DNA from: Thermoascus crustaceus
Taxonomy: Eukaryota; Ascomycota; Eurotiomycetes; Eurotiales; Thermoascaceae
Direction: 5' to 3'
Length of the DNA: 64,000 nucleotides
NCBI GenBank assembly: GCA_001599835.1
Contig: BCIC01000006.1
Span: 2,686,215 to 2,750,214, forward strand
Below are positions 45,460 through 56,878 of the stretch, one piece after another (position 1 is the stretch's first letter; each line of letters begins with the position of its first letter). A model generated the notes under the pieces. The model worked only from the letters and a program-made list of their open reading frames with translations, was not told the origin of the DNA and did not search any database. The translations under genes were made by a program, and so were the position numbers.

Positions 45460-47154
45460 TCACTTTGTAACATTTAAGCCACCCAGCTGTTGCAATAGTG
45501 AGGCGGCTTGTTCGGGCGAGTACCCAAAGAAAACAGGACCATTGAACACTACCGCTGTGGGCGAAGGCGTTCCTGACCTAGTCATCTCCGGAGAGACTGT
45601 TGGTTCTCCAGAGGCATGGTCTTTGGACGCTGCACTCATATCGTTGAGCTTTCGCTCTTCACTTGGACGTGACTCTGTCTGTGGAGGCGAATCCTGCTGA
45701 GATGCTAGAAGGTGGAAAGGACACTGGCCAGTTGGGCGCGCCGGAGTCGGGGAGCCTTGAGCTGAAGGATCTGCGGCAGCGCTTGCAGGTTGTTTCTTCG
45801 ACTCGGAAGAGCCTCTATCAGGAACGGGAACAGGTGCAGCGGGGGATTGTTGAGCACTAGGAGGCTGGTGTGTCATTGGAACGGGAATACCCCAGGGCCT
45901 GCTGGGAGATTCACCGACTCGGACTTCACGTAAGGGTCGTTCAAAGTGACCCTTTCTATCATCGTTGTCTTCAACTCTATCTTCTTCAACTGTCGTAAGT
46001 ACCCCTGGTTTTTGCGATTTGGAACTGACATCTTCGGCCCATCTCTCGACGCGTTCCGCCGATGCAGAGCTGGGAGCAGCTGCCGCTGAACCATTCCGGT
46101 TTTGATTTGGTAGAAAAGCCTGATGCTTTGTTCCCAGGCCCTGGATCATATTGACAAAACTACCGTACTTGGCGTCTAGCTGTCGCATGCTCTGAGAATC
46201 CTGATACCGCTTCACGCAGATCGCATGGCTTCTAGGTATTTCATGTTTGTGGTTCTCGAAGTACTGTGCAACCTCTTCCGGCTTATGCCGGTCCAGGTAC
46301 CTTATTGGACATCGAGCCGCTGATGACCTTGCAGAGACAGCTGGGCTCGAGAATTTATCCTGACTAAGTTCAGCTTTTATAGGATCTAAATCATCATGTC
46401 CACACGTATTGCCATTAGGCAGCTTCGAAAGATCATTCGTTCCATTCGGCAACCCATTGGCAGAATGTGGCTGATCGCTCGATTTCGCGAACGGACAACG
46501 TAGACTTCCTTTGACACCATTGGTGGTGAAGTCACGTTCTAAGGCAGCGGATCCTCTTGCGTTGGCCGCAACAAGACACAGGTTTCCCCCGTTGTGTCGA
46601 CCTACTACCGATTTGTAGGACTCTAATCCCCCTGTGATAGCCTCCAGGACCTGACCCTCAAGATTGGCAGACTGCCGAAGTGTATTAAGTAAATCTGGAA
46701 GCTTTAATGAACTCTCAGTGGAGAGATTTGACTCGGGGTCGCCATTGAGGATCTTCTCAGCGACGGGGTTTCCACCGGCATCGGGTCCGCCAGGGAGTTG
46801 GTTTGCCAGTTTCAGGTACTATAAAGGACCGAAGGTCAGCAGGAGCATTTCCAAGAATTGAATGAAGAAAACAATATGGATGGAAACGTCTCATCAGATA
46901 ATACATGTTGTTCCGTCATCGCCGCAATTGCGACTCCTGATCTAGAGCTAAATTCTCTCGTCATTTGAGACAGCGGGAGCAGGGGGAGAGAAAGCGGGAA
47001 AATGTACCTCATCGTGCGCATATTTAAGCCTTCGTTGCAACTCCTGCTCTTTGCTGCTAAGACGTTGGGCAGTTAGCAAGAGAGCATCGAACCCTTTGGC
47101 CAACGCTTGTAGTTGTCGTTCCTGCTCGGTCTCATCTACTCGAGCAGGGAACAT
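45460..47154 (-). CDS. Conserved-looking protein of unknown function with CP[FI] motifs
   Basis: Two minus-strand exons, 47154-47008 and 46818-45460 (189-bp intron, phase 0), encode 501 residues. The N terminus is helical and likely coiled-coil (ERQLQALAKGFDALLLTAQR, SSKEQELQRRLKYAHDE). The middle has LRCPFAKSSD, then RCPIRYLDRHKPEEVAQYF and ENHKHEIPRSHAICVKRYQD, where Cys and His spacing looks like a metal site, then SMRQLDAKYGSFVNMIQGLG. A long Pro/Ser/Ala-rich linker follows with a third motif, GQCPFHLLASQ, and the C terminus ends VFNGPVFFGYSPEQAASLLQQLGG. I do not recognise a named family, but the ordered blocks suggest conservation. The long intron is the least sure part; ORF and acceptor agree in frame. 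Confidence 0.75.
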
Positions 47155-47344
47155 GTTGCATGATGGCACGAATAGCTTCTAATCCAAAGTTATCATCAAG
47201 GCTGACTCAAACGTCACATCTGCTTGGAGCAGAGGGGCAGCTCGAAGAGCGCTGGAGGGAAAAGAAAATAATAGAACGCTGCTGCCTAGGAGGTATAAGA
47301 GGACGAGGAGGGACGTTAAGCGAGATGGTCCGTGCAGGATCCAC

Positions 47345-48120
47345 ATGTATGCACGTGATGTGCTGCAGACGACAATAACATCATGCGAATGGTTGCTGAA
47401 CTCGAATGAATCCCGCGACTGGGTCAATCAGCACAAGCGGACATCATTCTATTCAGGTATTCCAGGAGTAGGCAAGACAATAATCACATCTATTGCTGTC
47501 ACCACCTCTATAAAAGGTTTCAAATGACAGTAGTATTGGTATCTCATACCTGCATTGTAACTTCCAGCGGCGCCAAGACCAAAAACCCAAAGAACTCCTC
47601 ACAAGTCTACTGAAGCAATTGGCCAGGGACAGCCTTCGGTATCTGAAAGCATGAAAAGCCTCTTTAAAGACCAGGAGCGCAAATGAACCCGCCCCTCCTT
47701 TGAAGATATCTCGAAAGCATTGCACTCTGTAGTCGCTGATTATTTGAGGACCTTTACCATCGTTGACGCGCTAGACAAATGCCAAGTTTCGGATGGAGGC
47801 AGAAGGTTCCTACTGGAGATATTCAAACTTCACACTAAAGCCGGAGCAAAGCTCTTCGCGACGTCACAATTCATCCCAAGATCGAGAAATAGTTTGAAGG
47901 ATATCTGTCTTTAGAGATTCGTGCTAGTCGTGAAGACATAGAGAGGTATTTGAGTGGCCAAACGTTACGGCTACCATCAATCATTGAAAAAAAACCTGGC
48001 CTGCAAGAGGAAATTAAGACTGTAATTGTAGAAACAGTTGATGGGATGTATGTGTCTTCTTATGGTACCAGAGATGACAAAGTAAGCTAACGCTTCTTCA
48101 GGTTTCTTCTTGCGCTAAGT
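47345..48120 (+). pseudogene. Broken NACHT NTPase gene (NLR-like STAND protein)
   Basis: Fragments in different frames of one strand read in order as a NACHT domain. CEWLLNSNESRDWVNQHKRT leads into the P-loop GIPGVGKT (47457-47480), then ISYLHCNFQRRQDQKPKELL and LLKQLARD, then KALHSVVADYL, the Walker B-like TIVDALDKCQ, GAKLFATSQFIP, LEIRASREDIERYLSGQ and FLLAL. Lesions seen: a frameshift with stops just after 47523, another near 47625-47650, an in-frame TGA near 47683, a frameshift near 47880, and a TAG in the following frame. A 54-bp intron (48048-48101) with a GCTAAC branch site is still intact. Both ends are missing: no effector domain and no repeats follow. Fungal NACHT proteins act in non-self recognition; this copy cannot. 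Confidence 0.85.
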
Positions 48121-48195
48121 TCCAGGGACCCTGGAACTCAGTGGAAGGTTCAGTTCCATAGTCAACTAACTAGAGTGCTGATATCCCTACTTGAT

Positions 48196-48325
48196 ATTTG
48201 GACCACGGTCCAAATGATGACTTTTAGGTCGCCGCATTCGACGGACGCCCATTATGAAGCCCAAGCCTCCCTACCTTAGACCAAGCCACCTGTCAGCCGA
48301 ATATTACCACTATACCCTAGTGGTA
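48196..48325. repeat. Two short inverted repeats after the NACHT relic
   Basis: One has perfect 9-bp arms around AC (48196-48215). The other has 8-bp arms TACCACTA/TAGTGGTA with a 5-nt loop (48305-48325). They lie just past the point where NACHT similarity stops and could be hairpins of a small transposable element remnant. Neither has recognisable target duplications. Confidence 0.4.
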
Positions 48326-48689
48326 TACCAAGAGACCTATCAGCCTATTCAGCACACGCCGATCCAGGCATCTCAAAGGTTATAATCCCTGCAATAAAGG
48401 GATCATACTGTCTATATTTAAAACCACCTATTTTCCTTTGTTATTTCACAAAAATGTCTTGAGATCATTAAACAAAGAAGTATTTGGAAGGTCTTGACCC
48501 CTAAGTGCATAAATAGTGGTCAGATAGTTAGGTAGAATCGAATAATCAGAGCTTTCATCATCATACCTTCGGATTACTAGGTTCGCGCAGTCCGACACCA
48601 CCGTTGCGACTAGGGACCGAAGGAGTGCGTAACACTTAAAAGTAATTCTCTTCATAGAACTAAATAATTCGGTTTTTCGATGTCACTGC

Positions 48690-48890
48690 TCATTCTTTGA
48701 CCAGTTATCCTCATGAAATGCATTCATGCGTTGAGTTGGATCCAGAACTGCGTCAGGATTCGAGCTGACATACGTGTTGTACGGAAGTGCATACAGGGGG
48801 TAGATGCCTGAATTTGGAGATTTTGTACCTGAGGCTAAGGACTTCCTAATCGGGCCGGTTGCCGGGCATATCTCCCCACATCCATAACAT
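48690..48890 (-). pseudogene. Degenerate coding-like tract, unidentified
   Basis: On the minus strand about 65 codons read without a stop, with protein-like pieces GIYPLYALPYNTYVSSNPDA and DPTQRMNAFHEDNW. The frame is closed by a TGA near 48690, and a further open stretch follows to 48446. No start or splice model was found. It may belong to the neighbouring hAT element or be another gene relic. Confidence 0.3.
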
Positions 48891-48921
48891 CTCTGTACCT
48901 CTTCGTCTTCTCCCCCTCAGG

Positions 48922-49610
48922 TTAGAATTTGCCTATAGAGATACCAATACAATCGATTACTTGTTTGTTTGAAAGGGTTTGACAAACTGGTGCAACTGCA
49001 TAGTAAATACCAAACTCATTATCAGTCTGTGAACAGTAGCTCGATAGTTTGTCTTTTGCAGCTTGTAGTGCAACCTGGAGAGGCTCTTTCCAATGTTGTT
49101 CTCGCTCAGCTTCCTTGTATCTTGTCTCAAGATGTTGGAAAAGTGTTGTAAATTGGCCATGTTTGATGAATAATATTGACAGAATGGAGATAATATAACA
49201 ATGACATAGCGAATCTGTTTCCATTCATCATCAGTAAGCTCGAGCGCTTGAAGGGTAGGATTGTTGCATTTGTTGAGGAAGTTGGAACTCAGTAAGAGGG
49301 GCTCGTAATATGAGGGCTCGGATTACCATATTATACGTCAAATTCCAGCGAGTAGCAACATCCTGGACCATCTGGAGTGATACTACCGGAGCATTCTAAG
49401 CCACAATATCCCTTTCTTGGCTTCGATGTTTGCACATTGTGCTTTAGTCCAAATCTGACTAACTGCGGGAAGGAAGATTATTGTTCCATTCAGACTGTGG
49501 CTATGTGCAGCTTCCAAGACATCGGATGATTTAAGTGAGAGGAAACACCCAATAATCAACATCACACAACTGGTTGGTGGGTAATAAAGTTCTCTGCTGG
49601 GTGAGCTCAC
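48922..49610 (-). mobile_element. hAT-type transposase relic
   Basis: Minus-strand pieces in two or three frames match the middle of a hAT transposase: QDVATRWNLTYNMVIRALIL, then after a frameshift LELTDDEWKQIRYVIVILSP, then HLETRYKEAEREQHWKEPLQ and AAKDKLSSYCSQTDNEFG. TRWNxTY with a following IL.PF segment is typical of the family. The N-terminal zinc finger and the C-terminal dimerisation motif were not found, and stops and frameshifts interrupt it, so the element is dead. I could not assign terminal inverted repeats or an 8-bp target duplication with confidence. Confidence 0.75.
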
Positions 49611-49686
49611 ACAACATCACGCGATGCTGGGGGAGTCTCTTCCAGCGACTCACCCTGTTTATAGTGCACTCACCCGAGCTCACCCA
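49598..49686. repeat. Perfect 11-bp inverted repeat between hAT and 5S relics
   Basis: TGGGTGAGCTC at 49598-49608 is repeated exactly in reverse complement at 49676-49686, with 67 bp between. CTCACCC recurs several times here (near 49651, 49669, 49680 and 49722). The arms overlap the outer end of the hAT relic and stop about 70 bp before the 5S fragment. They could be element-end sequence or a hairpin. Confidence 0.55.
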
Positions 49687-49754
49687 CAGTTGTGCGACCA
49701 CAAAGCGGCGTCGTCCTTAGGCTCACCCCAACAGCACCCACCGGGGTATTGACC

Positions 49755-49824
49755 GCGTATAAGCCACACGCCGGGCGTTTAGTAGTTGGGTGGGTGACCA
49801 CCAGCGAATCCCGTCTGTTGTAGG
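49755..49824 (+). pseudogene. 5'-truncated 5S rRNA gene
   Basis: The sequence from AAGCCACACGCCGG through TAGTAGTTGGGTGGG, TGACCACCAGCGAATCCC and CTGTTGTAGG matches, from memory, the 3' 60 percent of Aspergillus-type 5S rRNA. It is followed by TTTTT and longer T-runs that would serve as pol III terminators. The expected 5' half (ACATACGACCAT and the following stem) is absent; upstream sequence is unrelated CTCACCC-rich DNA. In 5S genes the internal promoter elements lie in the part that is kept here, so transcription is conceivable. It cannot form a normal 5S rRNA. Confidence 0.85.
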
Positions 49825-52800
49825 TTTTTGTCATTTTTTTGTTTTTTCTTGCTGTATACAATCATCTTTTTCTGTATTGCATATTGATCTATTTGGTCCT
49901 CCTCTCTTCTCTCACGGAGAAAGCTTCAGGTTCAAGTGTTGGGATCATTTTTGCATTACGGACATTAGATTATCTACTGTGCCTCGGTATAAGCTAATCC
50001 GCGATTACCTACCGTCTTTCCCATTTCTCTACGCCCCTTACCATGAGGTCGCTAGTTAGCATATGGAAGAAAGGTCCACATCCGTTGAAAAATGGGCAGG
50101 GGAACTTAAAGTTGACGCCACGTGTTTTTGATTTCGTCGGGAGCAGTCGGAAGAGAAGAATCCCCCATTGACGCAGAAAGACCTGGAAGAGGAATTATTG
50201 GTAAAGGACTTTATATAATGTTTTACAGGGTGTTTTCCAGCCTTCTCTGAGTTTGAAATGTTGATGTGTTCGAATTTTTAGACACGGGCTCTATGAGGAT
50301 GCTGCTTCATCTTTATTTGTGGAGAATTCTGGTTACTCACTTTGTATCAATCTTTTGAATACTTGAAGTAAACAAAACATGCATGAATCGACTTACGCTC
50401 TAGCATCTACCTGCGCTATGTCAAGCATCGCATAATTAATGCTAAGGACAATGAAATGTAGCCTTCACATTAGGATTTCAATTCACTGACAGTCTGATCT
50501 CAAAATCCGTCAAGGACAGCTTTGGGAAAAGGAGACGGTGAAGTTGTTTGTCTGACATCTAATGCAGCTCTTATTTGGTGCAGAACCAGGTCAAACCATA
50601 ACCACGAATGTGGTGCCAATGGCAAAACGCGACTGGAGGCCTTCTCTATTAGTTTCCGCCACTGATCATCATCCTGCACTGTACCTTTTAGCTGGATCCA
50701 TGTTGAAGTTAGCTTCCCTCGTATATGTTCGGGACCAGTTACGATGGAGCTGTGGGGAGGACGAAGTGCCACGCGGTCGTTTTTCCAACGCGCTATTCCA
50801 TTAAAACGTGTTTTCCATGATTTTCTACGGAGCTCGAGATGCATAATGATCAGCGAGGAGCAGCAATTTTATGTTTTACATACTGTGTACATGCTGTCGG
50901 GACGAGGAGATCCGCAGACATTGTGCTCTCATTCCAATTTGTCAGTGGACGGCCATGTATAGGAAAAGAGTTATATCCAGCTGTGGATCGATTTTATGCA
51001 AAAGGCAAGGGTGGACACGAGCAGTCTTGGAACGTGTCAACACCCAATGGAAATAATAATAAAATAGGCAGGTAGCTTTGCCCAAGAAAAGTCCGACCTC
51101 TTTCGCTTCCACAGCGCTCGGCCGAGATTGCCAGAGAGCGGGCCGGGCGGTTTTGCACCAGCTCCAGTCCGGAGAACCATGCGTAGTGTCGTTTATACTG
51201 TACAAGGATTATCATAATAACAGAGCGGCAGCAACTACCCGGCAGAGCATTCGAGAGCGCGGTCTGCCAACGGGTCAACTCTGCTCCAACTTCATCAAGT
51301 CCGCGGTACCTTGGCGCAGAGGCAGGCACTTCGAATTCGAGATCTCCCGGCTTGACCCACTCCGATGACAACTCGAATCGATCCCTATCTTAACACCGCC
51401 TCTCGCGAATGATACTGTCAGGCCCTGACCGTTGTACAGCCGCAACTACTCTGTACTGTTCTGGAGGCTTATTAATCGAATGAGACTTATGCTCGAGATT
51501 ATTGACGCGTTGCTCTGCTTAATTTGATCACAGAGGCGGGTGAAATGCTTCAATAGGCCAGAGCGCTTGGCCAGGCTGGTTACAAGGGACGGAAACGAAT
51601 GTTCTCTTTTCGTTACATGCATGTCGACAAGCTAAACATCCACTCATGATGTGTCAGACCAGAGACAGCACGGCATCTGTTGCACGAGCCAGAATAATAA
51701 TAATGATAGTAACGGATAATAATACCTAAGTCACCAGGCAAGCAGTTAGTCTTAATGGACCACAGCGGGAAGCTTCACGGCCAGTTCTTTGTTAATGTGC
51801 ACTTTCGCAGGATGGACGCCTCTGGGACCAAAACTGACTTTCGGGTTCTATTTTCAGTACACTCCATGGAGGGGCTCGGATACCTCCATCTGATTTATCC
51901 ACTTTCTTTTTTTGAAACACAGTTCCACCGACCAACCAAGTCCCGTCAAACACATGTCTCTAACCTTACCAAAGCGACAGAGGCAGGGAAGAACAGGGAG
52001 CAAGAAAATAAGACGAAAATAAATTCAATGGCTAGCTGCACAGTATGACACCACAATTGAGACTATTATCCATGTTTCAGGATGACGAGGAAACAAACTT
52101 TGAGGAAATAACCTTGCGCATGTTGTCGAACTGCACGAAGCCACTTCACATCCCCCTGAATCTGTTGTTCTCGAATCGATAGGAGCAGAACTTTACCTCT
52201 CTCGAGCAGGGGTGCAGTGGTGGGGCAGTGGGATGTCGTCGCAACTTGGAGGACGGCACTATTCGCTATGGTGGGTTGCTGAGTTGCTGATACGCCGGTC
52301 TACTCCGTAGAGGATCGAAGCGTACAATACATAATATTCGTCCATAACATCTCGCTATAGCTTACCCGATTCCCGCAATACTCAAAGAGGAACTTGGTCG
52401 ATCGAGTACGGAAACTAGCTACGGCTCCCGACACTTCGCAGAGCTCTCACCGACTCCCCCGATCCCTCAGGCACGGGCCGCGGCATGTAAGTCTTGAGTT
52501 CCAAATGGCCCGGAAGCTGACGGCCAGGAGAGAGATCAGCCTGTATGCTTTATCTACTTATCTACAGGGTATATGTCCCGATCTAAATGTCTGGCTAGGC
52601 ACGGTTCTCAGCAAACCGTTTCGTTTCTGGAAATTCTCCTGGTTCGTTCCGCGGGCGTACTACCCCAAAAAATTTCTTGGCGTGCTGTGTGCCAAAGCCC
52701 GAAGATGATCCAACCTCGGTGCGCACTACGAACGAATTGGTCTGAGAGACACCACCGACAATCATGGTATAGAGAGCCGTGGGATGCTGCGGTTAGCCTT

Positions 52801-53483
52801 ACGGCCATCAGAAAACAGTTCGTCCTCCAGGCGCAACAAGTTTGCAGTCAATGTCCAAATCCGAGGAACTTGGAGCCGCTGCTGTGCGGGATTGCAAACG
52901 CAGTAGTGCAGTCCGTTCATGTACAATGATAGGCATCTATGCAATCTATGCAACACCATGCGGCACCGTCAACGGCTAGGATGGCGCACAGCTGTCTCTG
53001 GGCGAGGGAAGACACAGGAGCGGGCGACCCATAAAAGAAGGATTCTAGACTTGACGGACAGCGAGTAGATCCCGGCATCCCGTGGCCGTCGACCGCAACA
53101 GCGCCGGATACATCGCAGCGAAACAGCGATCACAGTCTAACAAGAGGCCCCAGCACGGAAGAGCACGCATCCACTGCTCGACACGGCCTGATTTGTCGCG
53201 CGGGCCCCAGAGTCGCTGCTGGGCGGCCAACCCTGCTGGCGTCGCCGCGGTGGACATGGCGTGCTTGCGGTGTGTCCGTAGGGGTAAGTTGTCGTCGAAA
53301 CTTTTCTGTCTGTTCTCGAGTCTCACAACGCAACCTCCAGCCTAGGCTCCCGTTACCGACCTGCAGCGCGACTCGTCACCACAGCATTGTTCCTCCCCTC
53401 GGATCAGATCACCGTCTCTCCTATTTGACCCTTCTTCTCCTCGCCCTCCTCTCTTCCACTTCTCTCCCCTTCTTCTGTTCAGC
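49825..53483. other. Gap without a supported gene, APRT leader at right end
   Basis: About 3.7 kb. The left part to about 50.5 kb is AT-rich. Minus-strand frames at 50500-50844 (HLELRRKSWKTRFNGIARWK and onward) and 51000-51371 (SSEWVKPGDLEFEVPASAP) have near-protein composition but no ATG, no consistent splice and no recognisable domain, so they may be relics. The right part from about 53.2 kb is pyrimidine-rich and is likely the promoter and leader of the APRT gene. Confidence 0.5.
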
Positions 53484-54241
53484 ATGTCCGCAACGACCTC
53501 CTCCCACGACAATCCCGATGCCACCACCACCCCCCAAATCCCCCGACAGCCCCCCACCCATCCCCCCCGCGCCACCGAACTCGCCAGTCTTAAGATAAGA
53601 CTGCGCAATGCTCTGCGTCAGTTCCCGGACTTCCCTGAGCCGGGCATCCTGTTCGAGGATATTATGCCCGTGTTCGCGGATCCCACCTTGCACGAGGCGC
53701 TCCTCAGATGTCTCGAGCTGCACATCGTTGAGACCTACGGCGAGGACCAGAAGCCCGATGTCGTCGTGGGTCTCGAGGCCCGAGGCTTTTTGTTTGGTCC
53801 CAGCCTGGCCTTGAGGCTGGGTGCCAGCTTCGTTCCGGTGCGGAAGAAGGGCAAGCTTCCGGGCCCCTGCGAGACGCAGAGCTTCGACAAGGAGTATGGC
53901 CAGGATTTCTTCCAGATGCAGGCGGGCGCAGTCAAGCCAGGACAGAAGGTGATCGTGGTGGACGATATCATTGCTACAGGTATTACCCCGCCTTTCCCCA
54001 TAACAACAAAAAAAAAAGGAGAGGAGGGGACAGAGAGGGGCCGTGCGCCAGTGATAGAAGCAGTTACTGACTGGTTCGACCTATAGGTGGCTCTGCATAC
54101 GCAGCGGGTACGCTAGTCAAGAAGATGGGCGGCAACCTTCTGGGCTTCGTCTTTATACTTGAGCTTGAATTCCTCAAAGGAAGGGAAAAGCTCCCCGCAC
54201 CGGTCTACACCCTGCTCTCTGGCCAGGAGGGCAAGGTGTGA
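53484..54241 (+). CDS. Adenine phosphoribosyltransferase (APRT)
   Basis: Two exons, 53484-53979 and 54087-54241 (107-bp intron, phase 1), encode 216 residues. APRT salvages adenine with PRPP to AMP. Family features: LRNALRQFPDFPEPGILFEDIMPVF, the flexible-loop region VVVGLEARGFLFGPSLALRL, FVPVRKKGKLPGP, and the PRPP-binding loop VIVVDDIIATGGSAYAAG, which is split by the intron after the first base of the second-to-last Gly codon of ATGG. The C terminus reads LGFVFILELEFLKGREKL. The first about 30 residues are Pro/Thr-rich and extend beyond bacterial and yeast forms; the start is the first ATG after a long pyrimidine-rich leader. The intron also contains a poly-A run. Confidence 0.96.
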
Positions 54242-56878
54242 TTTTTTTTATTCACATTCGAATTTTGGCTCCATCCTCCCCCTGTCTTTTCGTTCGCCCT
54301 TATACCGCCGATAGAATCTTTTCTACTGCCTCGCGGCTTTTTGCGCTTTCCTCGAATCATACCATCAATACGGAGCGACATGCATCGATGCGGAACTGAA
54401 CGACACGAAGGGAAACAAACAGATATGGTCAGGATGGGCCTGGGAAGGGCCCGATGGAAGGACAACAGGACTTACACCTGTAAGAGGACATATAATTCCC
54501 AATCGGTCGAATCCTTATCGCTATGGGCTCCTCTATCTTTTTATGTGTTGGAGATGGGATGATGAAAAAAATGATTATGACCACTAACGGACGTCCGATC
54601 TAATATAATGATCGATCATTTATTATTAATTCGGACTAGCATTCCTAATTCGAGTGTTATGACGATTCGCAACCCTCTAATGTCGTTAGCCGTTTCCTGA
54701 TGTTTCAGGTTATAGATATGGTAGAGTCATTCGAATAGCTTATGAATGAAGTGTCCGTCAACGTTGGATTGTTTCTTCTATTAATCAGTATTACTGTTTA
54801 ACGATAACAGAATCCATTGGCGTAACGGCTTGCGCTACGCAGACGGTTCAAAGTTCTAGGCCCCTCTATACATATGCTCCCAATGCCGCACACTGTCCCA
54901 TTCCCTGACGTTCATACTTACAGGCCTCCGCCAGTGATTGGTCGAGAGTTCTGACTCTGTGTAACCTCTGCAAGCCCCTCATCGAGCACCGAATCCTTCT
55001 ATGCATGGGTCTAGACCCTCGACTCAAGCGACAGGGCACCTACGTCTAGCGACGTAAACATTGAATTCTCGCAACCGTTATTAATACCAGCTGCAGACCA
55101 TTTAGCATCTCCTGTAATATTTGAAAGAAAGGAAGGATCACAATCGACATCGCAGTCGATCATTGTAGATCAGTGCATGTTATGCTACATACTACTCTAT
55201 CAAGCGTGAAACTGGAAATAGTATTACCAAACCAACCGACCGGACCGGACCGGACCAGCAAAACCTTGGAATTGAATGAAGCGATTGCACTAACTTAACT
55301 CTCTCAATCGTGGGATTTATATAAAGAAAAGCGCCTTTTATACTTTCTTCTTGCCTTGTTTGTGTTCATCACAGCGGACAGTTAGTATTTTTGGTATGTG
55401 GGGGTGGGGTCAAATGAGCAAGCTGTCTTTTTACCAGAACAGTGTACCTATTCACTGGTTTTATCGCGCGCGTTTCCTTTTCCTTGCTTTTGAAGTGTCT
55501 GACACGGAACATCAAGGGCTGCTGAGGATTCCAGAAATGTTGGAGGCGACACCTACCATATGTAGCAAGGTAGGGTAGGAGCCCTGGAGTGGGGTAGGAG
55601 GACAGGAGGACTGTAGAGGGATTGGTGACTTGAACCCGGTTCATACATTACATCTCCAGTAGTTGTTTTCCTAAGATTTGTTGTCCAGGTCCCCTCTTTC
55701 TATAACATGTAGTAAGCAATCTCTAGGTCTTTGGTCCTAAAGCTTGTTTCTCAAATCATGAAACGAACCGCTTTGTTCGCGATAGGTAGAGAAAAGGCTA
55801 AAGTCTTTATCATTGTCCTGACTTTCTGGAGAACTAGATCATTTCCAATATCCTACTAGTCTTGTTCTTTTTATTACTGCTTATTATTGCCTAAGATGTA
55901 ATTGGCTCGAGCGTACATGATGCGTCAATGCAGATGTGAGGTTGCGACCGATTCTAAACGTCAGAAGCATGTCTTTAAAAGCTAATTTCATTTGCTGTAT
56001 TTATGCGATATGTTTTGAGAGATTTATCGATACATCCTGGCATGCCCTTGACATTGTTGATCTGCATAGCAGTGGAACATCAAGAACTCGTGGGCGTTGG
56101 TATTTTGTCCCCCCAGTGATCATCAGCACGTTCGATGGGCTCAGTCTGGGCCGTGCGCGCGCTGCCAATCTGGGGATGAACCGCCGCAACCTTACGCAAT
56201 ACGGGAAAGCCCGGGAACTAAAGTTTTTTCAATTTTGCCCCAAAGCACTCACAATCTTTCCCTCCTCCCCTCGCGTTAGCAATTAACACCTTATTCTATA
56301 TCATATAGTGGATTACGGGAAGGAAACTTGCCTGTTGTCTGGTGGGCTTGGAGAGCCGTGAGGGTTTAAGTTTGGTGTGCTGCGTTGGTGAGTACCTTTT
56401 TTTTTCCCTGATTCTCGTCTGTGTCAGCCCACTTAATTTTTGTCGAGTGGGCTGCTGAGAGATCGCTGTCCCTCCTCCAAGGTTCTCAGGCTGACAGGCG
56501 AATAGAACGATTGACAAGGTGTCCCGACGAACCTAGGTGTGTTTGGAAGGGTGAGTGATCACGGTTCATCCTAGGACCTTGGGGATTTTCGGTTCTGGTG
56601 CGCCTGGCGCAGCGTTGCAGCGTCGCTTTCGCTTTCTTTTCTCTTCTGCCTTTTTCGTCGTCGCGTCTTCTTGATACCCTCGATCTGCGAAGGACGGCCA
56701 CCCCAGCTGGGCTGTGGATGATGCACGCCGACAGATCGCAAAATCCCCGATGCCTGGTCTCTACATGCTTCGATCCGCGATGATTCCCTTCGCGCCGAAG
56801 CGCATCGTCGCGGGGACGCCGGTCGCAAGGGTTGGGGTTGAATACTGACTGTCGCGATGTCCTTAGAATACAGACAAG
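54242..56878. other. Intergenic, no gene recognised
   Basis: About 2.6 kb. It has a short CGGAC tandem run at about 55238-55256, AT-rich stretches and, from about 56520, a GC-rich region that should be the promoter and leader of the CCHC protein gene. Open frames are below about 120 codons apart from a minus-strand Arg-rich frame at 56486-57091, which overlaps that gene and has no motif. Confidence 0.55.

Noticed and set aside
4605..47154. A mitochondrial gene cluster
   Set aside because: Atp12, Mss51, malic enzyme, the complex I subunit and RidA are on both strands, spaced by unrelated genes; many nuclear genes encode mitochondrial proteins, so the grouping is not significant.
47170..47340. 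Plus-strand frame before the NACHT relic as its N-terminal domain
   Set aside because: The sequence does not read as a known effector domain and does not join the NACHT frame cleanly.
54815..54870. tRNA-like stretch with GGTTCAAAGTTC
   Set aside because: Arms do not pair into a cloverleaf and no A box is placed correctly.
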